The notes beneath the pieces are model-generated. The model saw only the letters and a list, made by a program, of their open reading frames with translations. It searched no databases and was not told where the DNA came from. Source: Haliscomenobacter sp965225875 (GTDB lineage Bacteria > Bacteroidota > Bacteroidia > Chitinophagales > Saprospiraceae). Taken from it: 64,000 nucleotides of DNA. Shown here piece after piece: positions 45,223-55,000 of the stretch. Location of the stretch: contig NZ_CBDDBS010000002.1 of the NCBI RefSeq assembly GCF_965225875.1, forward strand, positions 434,001 to 498,000. Direction: 5' to 3'. The translations under genes were made by a program, and so were the position numbers. Numbering within the stretch: position 1 is the first letter of the stretch; the number at the start of each line of letters is the position of its first letter.

Positions 45223-46182
45223 TCAACTCAATTTTGGCAATACCGCCTCAATCTCCGCCCGCTTTGGCTCCTCCCATTCGGGCAAATGCAAATGAGTACC
45301 CAGCTCTTCCCGCGATTCATCCACGGTAAATCCGGGTTGCATGGTCGCCATTTCGAACCACATGCCCGCAGAAGGTTTAAAATACACCGAATGAAAATAC
45401 TTGCGGTCTCTGAATTCGGTAGGATTCAGGCCCAGTTCAGCGATCCGCGCCTGCATGGCCATCAACGCTTCATCATCAGCTACCTTCCAGGCCACGTGGT
45501 GAACGGTGCCGATGCCGTTGCGGCCCTTATGGCTATAGGCATCGCGGCGCATTTCCAGGTAATGCCCAGCCCCGCCACCGTTGACATTGAGGCGGATGCG
45601 GTTGTTTTCCTCTGCCGCCACTGCCATGTTCATTTCAGAAGTTAAAAACTCAATCATGGACTGCCAATGCTCTGGTGCGACCGACAACATCACGTGGTGA
45701 ATACCCCGAATGGCAAAGTAAGCCGTAATCTCCGGTTCGGAAGGATTCAGCCAGGGTGCACGGGTATCGCTATCATCTCCCATCAATTCAATTTGCAGGC
45801 CGGATGGGTCCCGAAACCAAAGAAAAGGTTGCCCGAAGCGTTCACCGTGGGTCAACAAAACGCCGTGGGCATGCAGGCGTTGTTCCCAAAAAGGCAAGGC
45901 AGCAGTAGGTACTGATAATGCCGTAGTCAGGATCATACCCGAACCTTCGGTTCCCTGTTTTACATTGGGTTGGCCTTTGTAAGGGAAGGTGGTAAAAACA
46001 GTTCCCGGAGTGCCCACCTCATCGGCATAATAAAAATGGTATACGTGTACATTGTCAAAATTCACGGTTTTTTTCACAAGTCGCATACCCAGCACGCGGG
46101 TATAAAAATCGTAGTCCTCCTGCGCGTCATTGACGGTGGCCGTAACGTGGTGAATCCCCTGAATGAGTTTTTGGGTCTGCAT
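45223..46182 (-). CDS. VOC-family ring-cleaving dioxygenase (MhqO/catechol type)
   Basis: A 319-aa protein of two glyoxalase/VOC modules (about residues 8-140 and 158-290). Metal ligands are likely the His of GIHHVTATV near residue 10, a middle His in the second module's GIHHVMLSV start, and H-.-V-A-W-K. The F-Y-T-R-V-L-G-M-R-L-V-K-K-T-V-N-F-D motif is characteristic of the MhqO/quinone-linked group. The start is set at ATG 46182, giving MQTQKLIQGIHH; the upstream extension to 46224 is not conserved-looking. The enzyme probably cleaves or detoxifies hydroquinones or catechols with Fe(II). Monocistronic. Confidence 0.88.
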   Translation of the reverse strand: MQTQKLIQGIHHVTATVNDAQEDYDFYTRVLGMRLVKKTVNFDNVHVYHFYYADEVGTPGTVFTTFPYKGQPNVKQGTEGSGMILTTALSVPTAALPFWEQRLHAHGVLLTHGERFGQPFLWFRDPSGLQIELMGDDSDTRAPWLNPSEPEITAYFAIRGIHHVMLSVAPEHWQSMIEFLTSEMNMAVAAEENNRIRLNVNGGGAGHYLEMRRDAYSHKGRNGIGTVHHVAWKVADDEALMAMQARIAELGLNPTEFRDRKYFHSVYFKPSAGMWFEMATMQPGFTVDESREELGTHLHLPEWEEPKRAEIEAVLPKLS

Positions 46183-46300
46183 GTTTGTCCCTGTTTTGTG
46201 TGCAAAGTAGGCTGAATTTTTCATAAATTTAGCCGCTCTAGAGCTTGTTTAAGTTTTTTGGGTGGAAACGAAAACAGGCTCTTAATCACAAACTAACGTT

Positions 46301-46663
46301 ATGAACGTCGAAGAAGTTTGCGCCTATTGCCTGGCAAAAAAAGGGGTTGAAGAAAGTTTTCCTTTCGGTGAAACTACCATGGTGCTAAAGGTTATGGGCA
46401 AAATATTTGCACTGGTTCCCCTGGATGTGGATGTACAAACCATCAACCTCAAATGTGACCCCGAGCGGGCCATCGAATTGCGTGAAGAATACCCCGACGA
46501 CGTACTTCCAGGCTACCACATGAACAAAAAGCACTGGAACACCGTGCATTGTGAGGCTGGTCTGAGCAATAAACTGCTACAGGAGCTGATCGATCATTCG
46601 TATGATTTGGTGGTGGAGAGTTTACCGAAGAAGTTGAAGGTTGAATTGGAAGGTTTGGGGTAA
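46301..46663 (+). CDS. MmcQ/YjbR-family protein
   Basis: A 120-aa protein of the MmcQ/YjbR family (CyaY-like double-wing fold, DNA-binding in some members). It shows the family pattern E-.-.-F-P-F-G near residue 20, V-.-G-K-I-F-A-L, C-D-P-E-.-A-.-E-L-R-E-.-Y near residue 60 and G-Y-H-M-N-K-K-H-W-N-T-V near residue 75. Function is loosely defined. No signal peptide. It is divergent from the VOC dioxygenase (118 bp between their starts) and is followed by a repeat-filled, gene-poor stretch to 47112. Confidence 0.9.
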   Translation: MNVEEVCAYCLAKKGVEESFPFGETTMVLKVMGKIFALVPLDVDVQTINLKCDPERAIELREEYPDDVLPGYHMNKKHWNTVHCEAGLSNKLLQELIDHSYDLVVESLPKKLKVELEGLG

Positions 46664-46746
46664 AATGGAGGATGATATGGAGTTTTATGCATCAATAAGT
46701 AAGGTTTTATCGGTGGGTTCAGTGCAAGGTTGTGCTGGAATCTACC

Positions 46747-46863
46747 AACCCCCGACCCCTAAAGGGGAGTACATTTTACGTATGCCTAAGATTTTGGCTT
46801 TCTGCATAAAAAATCGAATTTTCGACTTACGTAAGCTGTACTTCCCTTTAGGGGTCGGGGGTT
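46747..46863. repeat. 26-bp inverted repeat (one mismatch)
   Basis: Arms 46747-46772 and 46838-46863 (AACCCCCGACCCC start) pair with one mismatch across a 65-nt AT-rich loop. It lies just downstream of the MmcQ/YjbR gene and is the first of two repeats filling 46664-47112; no gene is evident in that gap. Confidence 0.85.
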
Positions 46864-46923
46864 CTCAGACTACAGTAAAATGTGCAAAAACAACCCCAAC
46901 TAGCTGGTACAAGTGTCTGACAC

Positions 46924-47050
46924 GCTGGTACAAGTCTCTGACTTGTACCAATATTTTTGCGTCTCTGACGCACGCGCAACGCGAAAATATTGAGCAACTA
47001 CACGTCAGAGACGTGCTGATATTGGTACAAGTCTGGAGACTTGTACCAGC
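46924..47050. repeat. 31/32-bp near-perfect inverted repeat with internal palindromes
   Basis: Arms 46924-46954 and 47019-47050 (GCTGGTACAAGTCTC start) pair apart from a one-base bulge and a mismatch. Each arm contains a smaller palindrome around TGGTACAAGT / ACTTGTACCA, so it can fold as three hairpins. GTCTCTGACG / CGTCAGAGAC lie further inside. It precedes the FAD oxidoreductase ATG by about 60 bp. Confidence 0.85.
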
Positions 47051-47112
47051 GCCAGCCCCAGACTTAATCCGACCATATCGCCTAAATCTGTTTGCCCCCC
47101 CAACCCACTCCC

Positions 47113-48162
47113 ATGAAAATTGACTACCTCATCGTCGGCCAGGGCCTGGCTGGTTCTCTTCTTGCCTACTTTTTGGAAAAAGCTGGTGCCTCCATTTACG
47201 TCATCGATCCCGATGGTGCAGGTTCAGCTTCCCGGCGTGCTGCCGGTTTGATCAATCCTGTTACGGGACGTTACTTCGTCAAATCCTGGCGGGTGGACGA
47301 ACTCATTCCTTTTGCCCGACAAACTTACCGGGAGTTGGAGCAATTACTCGGCGGCCCGTTTTTCCACGAACGCAGCATCCTGCGTGCCCTCACTTCCGCT
47401 AAAGAAGAAAACGATTGGCTCGCCCGCGCAGGTGACCCCGGCTATCAGGCCTACATGGGTGATCACGCCGACAAGGCACCACTCGAACCACTCCTCTACC
47501 CTACCCTCGCCTATGGCCAAACCCTACAAAGTGCGCAATTGAACGTCAGCGTTTTTTTGGATTTTTTTCAAAAACATTTGCTGGGAAAAAATCGACTGAG
47601 TAAAAATTATTTTCAGTACGATGAACTGGTTGTCAACCCAGACGGAGTCACCTATGGAGATATTGATGCTTCAAGGGTCGTTTTTTGTGAAGGTTACGGC
47701 GGGGTCAAAAACCCCTTTTTCAACTACCTCCCCTTTCGTGGCGACAAGGGTGAAGTGTTGATTGTGGAAATTCCCGGAGCGGGTTTTGAGCACATCGTCA
47801 AACAAAACAATACCTTCCTCGCCCCTCTCGGCAATGACCTGTACTGGGTTGGGGCCACTTACGCCTGGCAATTCACGGACGATCAGCCTACAGAACAGGC
47901 TCAGGAGGAACTCCTGGAACGTTTAAAAACGGTGGTGAAACTGCCGTTCAAAGTAGTGGATCATTGGGCGGCTATCCGGCCCACGGTGAAGGATCGACGG
48001 CCTTTTTTGGGGCAGCATCCTGAGTTTTCAAACTTGTGGATTTTCAATGGTTTGGGGACGAAAGGAGCTTCATTGGCACCGTTTTGGGCGAGGCATTTAA
48101 GTGAGGTGATGCTGGAGGGGAAGGCGATGGAGGGGGAAGTGGATATTCGGCGGTTTGGTTGA
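47113..48162 (+). CDS. FAD-dependent oxidoreductase (DAO-like)
   Basis: A 349-aa flavoprotein of the D-amino acid oxidase/glycine oxidase group. The start is set at ATG 47113 (MKIDYLIVGQGLAGS), which directly precedes the Rossmann motif GQGLAG. Motifs include G-x-x-.-.-R-.-A-G-L-I-N-P-V-T-G near residue 45, a strand R-V-V-F-C-E-G-Y-G near residue 190, and the C-terminal G-L-G-T-K-G-A-S-L-A-P (about 321-331) that contacts FAD. It probably oxidises an amine or amino acid; specificity is unknown. No export signal. The end is followed by clustered palindromic repeats. Confidence 0.85.
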   Translation: MKIDYLIVGQGLAGSLLAYFLEKAGASIYVIDPDGAGSASRRAAGLINPVTGRYFVKSWRVDELIPFARQTYRELEQLLGGPFFHERSILRALTSAKEENDWLARAGDPGYQAYMGDHADKAPLEPLLYPTLAYGQTLQSAQLNVSVFLDFFQKHLLGKNRLSKNYFQYDELVVNPDGVTYGDIDASRVVFCEGYGGVKNPFFNYLPFRGDKGEVLIVEIPGAGFEHIVKQNNTFLAPLGNDLYWVGATYAWQFTDDQPTEQAQEELLERLKTVVKLPFKVVDHWAAIRPTVKDRRPFLGQHPEFSNLWIFNGLGTKGASLAPFWARHLSEVMLEGKAMEGEVDIRRFG

Positions 48163-48171
48163 CAGCGAACT

Positions 48172-48480
48172 AGCCCTGAAAGGGCGATATCCCATCAAGA
48201 ATGGGCGACGCCCATTCGATCCAGCAGCCCAGCTCTATTCACACTACCAGCCCTGAAGGGGCGACATAATCCCACCGACTGATGTCGCCCCTTCAGGGCT
48301 TCTTAGCTTAAGACATTCATTACTCGACCCGCTTAGAATGGGCTGTACCCATTCTTGAAGGTATGTCGCCCCTTCAGGGCTAGTCCACCTTGTGGCAGAT
48401 GGCACAGCATCTTGGAATAGAATGGGCTGTACCCATTCTTGAGCAGATGTCGCCCTTTCAGGGCTAGTTCATATCGCGTT
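48172..48480. repeat. Cluster of AGCCCTGAAGGGGCGAC palindromic repeats
   Basis: The stretch 48163-48562 has no gene. It holds five copies of a 17-bp unit near AGCCCTGAAGGGGCGAC in both orientations (starts about 48172, 48250, 48283, 48364, 48448) and three copies of AGAATGGGCTGTACCCATTCTT-type palindromes (about 48198, 48336, 48419, each shown here only as a consensus core). Spacing is irregular, so this is a REP-like cluster, not a CRISPR array. Confidence 0.85.
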
Positions 48481-48562
48481 ATGCGCCAAGTAGCATCTTG
48501 GAATAAATTCAAAATTTCTACTAATTTAGTCCTCATTTAATCACCCAAACCTTTCACTAACC

Positions 48563-51500
48563 ATGCAAAAATCTACCTGGCTGTTTATTGTCAGGGCAAC
48601 CACACGGGTTGTTCCTATGATGTTTTGGGCAACCGCAAGGGTTGCCCCTACGATGTTGTTCATTTCAATGCTGGCCTTTGGTGCCTTTGCCCAAAACCAA
48701 TCCGGTGCCTACTTCAGCGACCATCCCAGCCTTTCGCCCGATGGCAGCACCCTGTATTTCACCTACGCTGGCGACATCTGGAAAGTGCCCAGCGCGGGCG
48801 GCCTCGCTACCCGCCTCACCGCCATGGAAGGTGACGAACGTTTCCCCCGTCCCTCACCTGATGGCAAATGGCTGGCCTTTAATGCCCAGCAATACGGGAA
48901 TACCGATGTGTACCTGCTGCCACTGGATGGAGGCGAAATCCGCCAATTGACCTACCACGATGCCAATGACGTAGTCAACGGTTGGTCCTGGGACAGTGGC
49001 TTTATTTACTTCACCTCTTCGCGCTACAATCGTTTCAGTGGCTACAAGGTTTCCGTAGAAGGCGGTACGCCGATGCGTTTGTTCCCCCATTACCACCATA
49101 CCGTCAACGACGTTGCCGAACATCCTCGGGGAGGCGAAATTTTCTTCAACGAGTCATGGGAAAGTTACTCAGCTGTGACCCGCAAAGGGTACAAAGGTGA
49201 CCACAATCCCGACATTCAATCCTACAATCCCCGTTCTGGTGAGTTCAAACAATACACCAATTGGACCGGTAAGGATTTTGGGGTAACTTTTGATCGCCAA
49301 GGCAATTTTTATTTCATTTCCGATGAAGCCAATGGCGAGTACAACCTATACACTTTTGAAAAGGACAAGAAGCTCAAGTTGACCGATTTTTCCACTTCGA
49401 TCTGGTATCCCCAGGTGAGTGCCAATGGCGAGAAGGTGGCCTTCCGCCGGGACTATCAAATTCAGGTGTATGATGTAAAGAAAAAGAAAGCAGAAACTGT
49501 TGGCATTCGGATTCCTCAAAACGTCACCCTGAACAAACTCCAGGATTTCAGCATCAAAGGTAACATCTCCAATTTTGATGTATCGGATGATGGGAAAAAA
49601 CTGGCTTTTATTTCACGGGGGCAAGTCTTTGTATCCGATGTAAAGGGCAAATTCATTCAACAATTGGCCACCCGCTCCGATGGTCGCGCACTAGAAATTC
49701 ACTGGCTCAAGGACAACAAAACCTTACTGTATAACCAAACCGCAGGGGGCTACCAAAATTGGTTTACCCAGGCGGCCGATGGCAGTGTACCAGAAAAACA
49801 ACTCACCCAGGATGTACACAACAACCGCAACCTGGCTTTCAACAGCGATAAGACCAAGGCGGTATACCTGGCAGGCCGCCACGAAATGCGCCTACTGGAT
49901 TTGACGACCATGACAAGCAGCAGCTTGCTCAAGGATGAATTCTGGGACCTGGGTAGCGATGAACCTCAATTTGGCCCCGATGACCAGCACATCCTCTACA
50001 CCGGATATCGCAATTTTGAACGCGACATTCTGGTGTACAACCTCAACACCAAAAAAATCCAGAACCTGACCAATACCGGGGTTACCGAAGCCGCTCCCCG
50101 TTGGGCGCCCGATGGAAAAAGCATTTATTTCCAGGCCAATTTGACCCAAGCCTCCTACCCTTTCGGCCTGCAGGAACCCAATCTGTACAGCATGGCCCTG
50201 CGGGCTTATGATGCCCCTTACCGCTCCGACAAAGTGAAGGAACTGTTCAAGGAGGAGGAGAAAAAAACGGATAAACCAGCCGCCAAAGACTCCACTGCTA
50301 AAAAAACGCCCATCCAGATCGACGAGGCTTTCCTCAACGAGCGAATTGAACAAATTGGCCCAAGTTTTGGCAGCCAGGGTGCACCCTATGTGATCCAAAG
50401 TGGCGAAAAAACCATCATCCTCTTCGCCTCCAACCACGATGAAGGCCGGGGCAATTTGTGGAAACTGGTACTCGAACCCTTCGAGCGCCCCAAAACGGAA
50501 ATGATTCAGGGCGCTACAGGCTTTGGTTTTGGCATTAGTTCCGCCAAAAACCAGCACTTCGTGTTGACGGGAGGAAACATTGCTACGCTCAATATCGATG
50601 CCAACAAGGTTGAAACCATCAATATGGAATACACCTTCCGCAAAAAACTGTCGGATGAGTTTGCACAAATGTTTTACGAGACCTGGGCCAACCTGGAGCA
50701 AAACTTTTACGATGAAACTTTCCACGGTAAAAACTGGAAGGCCATCCGGGATCGTTACGCCGCTTTTTTGCCCCAACTCAATACCCGCAGCGATTTGCGC
50801 CAGTTGTTGAATGAAATGCTGGGTGAGCTGAATGCCTCTCACCTTGCCTTCACTTCTAATGGTACTGAGGAAGAGATTTTTTACAAAGGGCGCAGCGCAG
50901 GAACGGGAATCCTGTTTTCCAATGACGATCCTTATAAGGTAGAGCGCGTCGTAGCGCGTAGCCCAGCCGACCGCACCGACAAAGACATTCGTCCGGGTGA
51001 TCGTTTGATCAAGGTGAATGGTACCGCTGTAGTGCCCCGCAACAACCGCGAACAATACCTGATTCAACCTTCACTGGATGAAGAAATCAGCCTGACCTTT
51101 ATGCGTGGACAGGAGGAACGAACCGTCAAAATCCACCCAGTCAGCACGTTTATCATCAATGACTTATTGTACGACGAATGGGAAGCCGGTTGTCAAAAAC
51201 GAGTAGACGAGCGCAGCAGCAAAAAAATTGCTTACGTACACATGAAAGACATGGGCGGCGGTGCCCTGGATCATTTCCTCAAACAAATGGTGAGTGAAGG
51301 CTGGCAGCGTGATGCGCTGATCCTGGATTTGCGCTACAACACCGGAGGCAATGTCCACGACAAGGTCTTGCAATTCCTTTCTCAAAAGCCCTACCTCCAG
51401 TGGAAGTACCGCGAGGGACAACTGTCGCCCCAGCCCAACTTCACTCCTGGTGCCAAACCCATCGTTCTCCTCGTAAATGAGCCCAGCCTCAGCGATGCTG

Positions 51501-51775
51501 AAATGACTACAGAAGGCTTCAAACGCCTTAAATTGGGTACGGTAGTAGGTACAGAAACCTACCGCTGGATCATTTTCACCAGTGGCAAGGGACTCGTGGA
51601 TGGTTCCTTTTACCGCTTGCCCTCCTGGGGCTGTTATTCTATGGATGGGAAAGACCTTGAAATCACGGGTGTTAAACCAGATGTTTACGTAAAGAATACA
51701 TTTAAAGATCGCCTCGAAGGAAAAGATCCTCAATTGGATAAGGCGATAGATTTGATTTTGGAAAAAATGAAATAA
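48563..51775 (+). CDS. Tricorn-type S41 protease
   Basis: A 1070-aa exported protease. After a signal peptide (to about residue 44) come two beta-propeller-like regions, of six- and seven-bladed type (S-P-D-G repeats such as SLSPDGSTLYFTY and RPSPDGKWLAFNA), then a helical/PDZ region (GTGILFSNDDPYKVERVV near 777) and the S41 core: LDLRYNTGGNVHDKV (about 923-937) and S977 in PSLSDAEM. Tricorn-like proteases degrade peptides to small products. The N-terminal leader is unusual: two 11-codon units (RATTRVVPMMF and WATARVAPTML) coincide with a tandem palindromic DNA repeat, so the signal peptide appears partly repeat-derived. Confidence 0.89.
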   Translation: MQKSTWLFIVRATTRVVPMMFWATARVAPTMLFISMLAFGAFAQNQSGAYFSDHPSLSPDGSTLYFTYAGDIWKVPSAGGLATRLTAMEGDERFPRPSPDGKWLAFNAQQYGNTDVYLLPLDGGEIRQLTYHDANDVVNGWSWDSGFIYFTSSRYNRFSGYKVSVEGGTPMRLFPHYHHTVNDVAEHPRGGEIFFNESWESYSAVTRKGYKGDHNPDIQSYNPRSGEFKQYTNWTGKDFGVTFDRQGNFYFISDEANGEYNLYTFEKDKKLKLTDFSTSIWYPQVSANGEKVAFRRDYQIQVYDVKKKKAETVGIRIPQNVTLNKLQDFSIKGNISNFDVSDDGKKLAFISRGQVFVSDVKGKFIQQLATRSDGRALEIHWLKDNKTLLYNQTAGGYQNWFTQAADGSVPEKQLTQDVHNNRNLAFNSDKTKAVYLAGRHEMRLLDLTTMTSSSLLKDEFWDLGSDEPQFGPDDQHILYTGYRNFERDILVYNLNTKKIQNLTNTGVTEAAPRWAPDGKSIYFQANLTQASYPFGLQEPNLYSMALRAYDAPYRSDKVKELFKEEEKKTDKPAAKDSTAKKTPIQIDEAFLNERIEQIGPSFGSQGAPYVIQSGEKTIILFASNHDEGRGNLWKLVLEPFERPKTEMIQGATGFGFGISSAKNQHFVLTGGNIATLNIDANKVETINMEYTFRKKLSDEFAQMFYETWANLEQNFYDETFHGKNWKAIRDRYAAFLPQLNTRSDLRQLLNEMLGELNASHLAFTSNGTEEEIFYKGRSAGTGILFSNDDPYKVERVVARSPADRTDKDIRPGDRLIKVNGTAVVPRNNREQYLIQPSLDEEISLTFMRGQEERTVKIHPVSTFIINDLLYDEWEAGCQKRVDERSSKKIAYVHMKDMGGGALDHFLKQMVSEGWQRDALILDLRYNTGGNVHDKVLQFLSQKPYLQWKYREGQLSPQPNFTPGAKPIVLLVNEPSLSDAEMTTEGFKRLKLGTVVGTETYRWIIFTSGKGLVDGSFYRLPSWGCYSMDGKDLEITGVKPDVYVKNTFKDRLEGKDPQLDKAIDLILEKMK
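48594..48659 (+). repeat. Tandem 33-bp GGGCAACC..GGTTGCCC repeat inside the tricorn signal-peptide coding sequence
   Basis: Two adjacent 33-bp units (48594-48626 and 48627-48659) each begin GGGCAACC and contain a matching GGTTG arm; the second has a perfect 8-bp stem (GGGCAACC/GGTTGCCC). A third copy of the hairpin is intergenic at 63412-63433. Thirty-three is a multiple of three, so the reading frame is kept. Confidence 0.85.
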
Positions 51776-51801
51776 AGGGCTAATCTCCGTTTTTAATGGC
51801 T

Positions 51802-51843
51802 AAAGACTGCTGGGATTTTTTGTTCTCGGCAGTCTTTTTTTTT
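51802..51843 (+). terminator. Rho-independent terminator
   Basis: A 9-bp perfect stem AAAGACTGC / GCAGTCTTT (51802-51810 with 51829-51837), then a run of Ts, after the tricorn-type gene. Confidence 0.85.
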
Positions 51844-52011
51844 CGCAACACAATTTAACTTAAGTAAAATCCTCTATTTTATTCCTAAATTTACTAAATT
51901 CACGAAATTTTCTTTTTTTATTAAAAAATTTTCAAAATCTATAAAAGTATTCTTTACATTTATCGCGTATTTCCCTGATTTTTTAATAACCTATCAAACA
52001 CGGCAGAACAC

Positions 52012-55000
52012 ATGAAAAAAACCAATCTACGCAGTCTGTTAGTTCTCTTGCTATGTATAGCAGGCGCGTGTCTCCCTCCGGGTGCTTTTGCACAAACCAA
52101 AATCTCGGGTAAGGTGATTGACAAGGATAGTGGGCCGCTCATCGGCGTAAGTATCCTGGTTAAAAACACGACCACGGGTACAGTTTCGGAGCTTGACGGC
52201 AGTTTTAGTTTAAATGCACCAGATGCAAACGCTACACTAGTTTTTTCCTACACCGGCTACGCCACGCAAGAAATAGCCCTTGCTGGTCGCACAAATCTTG
52301 ACGTTACCATGTCTACTGACAACCTGCTGCTCGACGAAGTAGTAGTTGTAGGTTATGGTGTACAAAAAAAGGAAACCGTTACTGGGGCAGTCTCCAGCGT
52401 AAAAGGTTCCGACTTGGTTAAATCTCCTGCTGTCAACGTTTCCAACTCTATTGCTGGCCGCATGGCCGGGGTAGTCGCTGTAAACCGCAGTGGTGAGCCT
52501 GGTTACGATGGTTCCGGTATCCGGATTCGGGGCTCCAACACCCTGAACAACAACGATGCCTTGATCGTAATCGACGGTATCCCTGCTCGTGCAGGGGGCT
52601 TGGATCGTTTGAACCCCAACGATATCGAAAAAATTTCGGTATTGAAGGACGCATCGGCAGCCATTTATGGTTCTCGTGCAGCCAACGGAGTTATCCTGAT
52701 CACGACCAAAAGAGGTAAAATCAGCAAGCCAGAATTGTCTTATTCTTTCAACCAGGGGTATACCCAGCCAACGCAACTGCCAGCTGTAGCTGATGCGGCT
52801 CAGTATACTGAAATGTTGAATGACCTGGACATTTACGGATTGCCTGCCAGCGAGTGGGCCGCAGCAACAACTGCTTACAAAACCACTGGCACTTACACTC
52901 GTCCAAATGGCCAGGTGCGCAAAGCACCATTCCAACCTGAGGATTTTCAGAAGTACCGCGATGGTTCGGACCCATGGGGACACCCCAATACCGATTGGTA
53001 TGCCGAAACCATCAAAAATTGGTCGCCACAACAGCGCCACAACCTGCAAATGACCGGGGGTACTGAAAACCTCAAATACCTTGCGTCTTTGGGTTACCAG
53101 AATCAGGATGGGGTGTACATCAACTCAGCTACAGGTTACAAGCAGTACGACCTGCGCATCAACCTGGATGCCAAGATCAACGAGTTTATCAACGTCAATT
53201 TGGGTATGTTGGGTCGTCAGGAATACCGCTTCTTCCCTACCCGGGGTGCAGGCGCCATCTTCCGGATGTTGATCCGTGGCAAGCCACAACAGCCAGCTTA
53301 CTGGCCTGACGGACGCCCTGGTCCAGACATCGAAAACGGTGAAAACCCAGTGGTGATCACCACCAACCAAACGGGTTATGACCAGGACAAGCGCGATTAT
53401 TTCCAAACCAATGGCCAGATTGACATCAAAATCCCTGGCATCAAAGGTTTGAAATTCTCGGGTACTGCGGCGATTGACAAACTCAACACCAACCGCAAAC
53501 TTTGGCAAACGCCCTGGACTTTGTACGAGCGTGGCACCGGCTTTGAAGCCGATGGGGTTACGCCCAAACTGGTTGCCGCAAAACGTGGTCCAGCAGAGCC
53601 TCGCCTCGACCTGTTCAACAGTACTCAATTGAACGTTTTGTTGGGTGGAGTTTTGACCTATGAAAAAACCTTTGGTGACCATAACCTGACCGTTCTGGCC
53701 GGCTCCAACCGGGAAACCATCGATGGTACCAACTTCCAAGCTTTCCGTCGTTTCTTCATTTCACCAGCGCTTGATCAATTGTTTGCGGGTGGTGACCTCG
53801 AAAAAAACAATGGCGGTGGTGCGTTTACTCGCGCTCGTTTGAACTACTTTGGCCGGGTGGCTTACAACTTCAAGGAAAAATACCTGCTGGAATTCCTGTG
53901 GCGTTATGATGGTTCGGACATCTTCCCTGAAGAAACCCGCTATGGCTTCTTCCCTGGCGTGATGGGTGGTTGGGTGCTTTCTGAAGAAAAATTCATGGAT
54001 GCTATTCCTGCCATCAACTACCTGAAACTGAGAGGCTCCTGGGGCCAGATGGGTAACGACCAAATCGCGACTTATCAGTACCTGTCTACTTATGGCTTCA
54101 GAAGCTACATCTTGGGCAACGTGGAAACCAAAACCTTGTTTGAAGCGCGTATCCCCAATGAGCTGATCACTTGGGAAGTTGCTACCAATGCCAACATTGG
54201 TTTGGAAGGATCGATTTTGAACGACAAGATTACTTTTGAATTTGACTACTTCAACAACAAGCGGACCAACATCTTGTGGACCAAAAACGCATCCGTGCCT
54301 CAGTCCACTGGTTTGACTTTGCCAGCTCAAAACATTGGCGAAGTGGAGAACAAAGGTTTCGACGCCTTGATTGGCTACCGTACCAACATTGGCAAACTGA
54401 AGTTGAATGTAAGTGTAAACGGGGGTTATGCCAAAAACAAAATCCTTTTCTGGGATGAAGCACCTGGTGCTCCAGAATGGCAGCGCACCACTGGTCGCCC
54501 AATGTTTACCGAGCAAGTTTACCAGTACGATGGGGTATTCGCTACTCAGGCAGAAATCGATGCAGAAAAATTGGACTACAAAGCCATCGTCAATACGCTA
54601 CGTCCTGGCGACATGAAGTACAAAGACTTCAACGGCGACGGAAAAATTACTCCTGACGACCGTGTACGCACCGACTTCAACAACACCCCTACTTTCCAGG
54701 GTGGTTTGAATGTGATTGCCAGCTATCAAGGATTTGACCTGAACATCCTCTTCCAGGGTTCCGCAGGTGCCAAGCAATATGTAAGCCCAGGTGAAATGGG
54801 TAACATCGGTAACTACCTGTTGAGCATGTATACTGATCGCTGGACGGTTGAAAACCCAAGCAGTGTACACCCACGGATTGCCAACCGTAGCGACCAATAC
54901 TACTCCGGTGGTAACGATTATTGGTTCAGAAGTACTGACTACATCCGTTTGAAAAACGTAGAAATTGGCTACTCCTTACCTGACAACATCGTCAAAAAGG

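Noticed and set aside
46641..47123. 160-codon plus-strand frame after the MmcQ/YjbR gene
   Set aside because: It runs through two inverted repeats, has no domain-like composition and overlaps the end of the preceding gene and the start of the next.
48172..48480. CRISPR array
   Set aside because: Repeats are palindromic, of mixed orientation and irregularly spaced, and no cas genes are present.
49892..51067. 391-codon minus-strand frame
   Set aside because: Antisense shadow of the tricorn-type protease, whose propeller and S41 motifs are on the plus strand.
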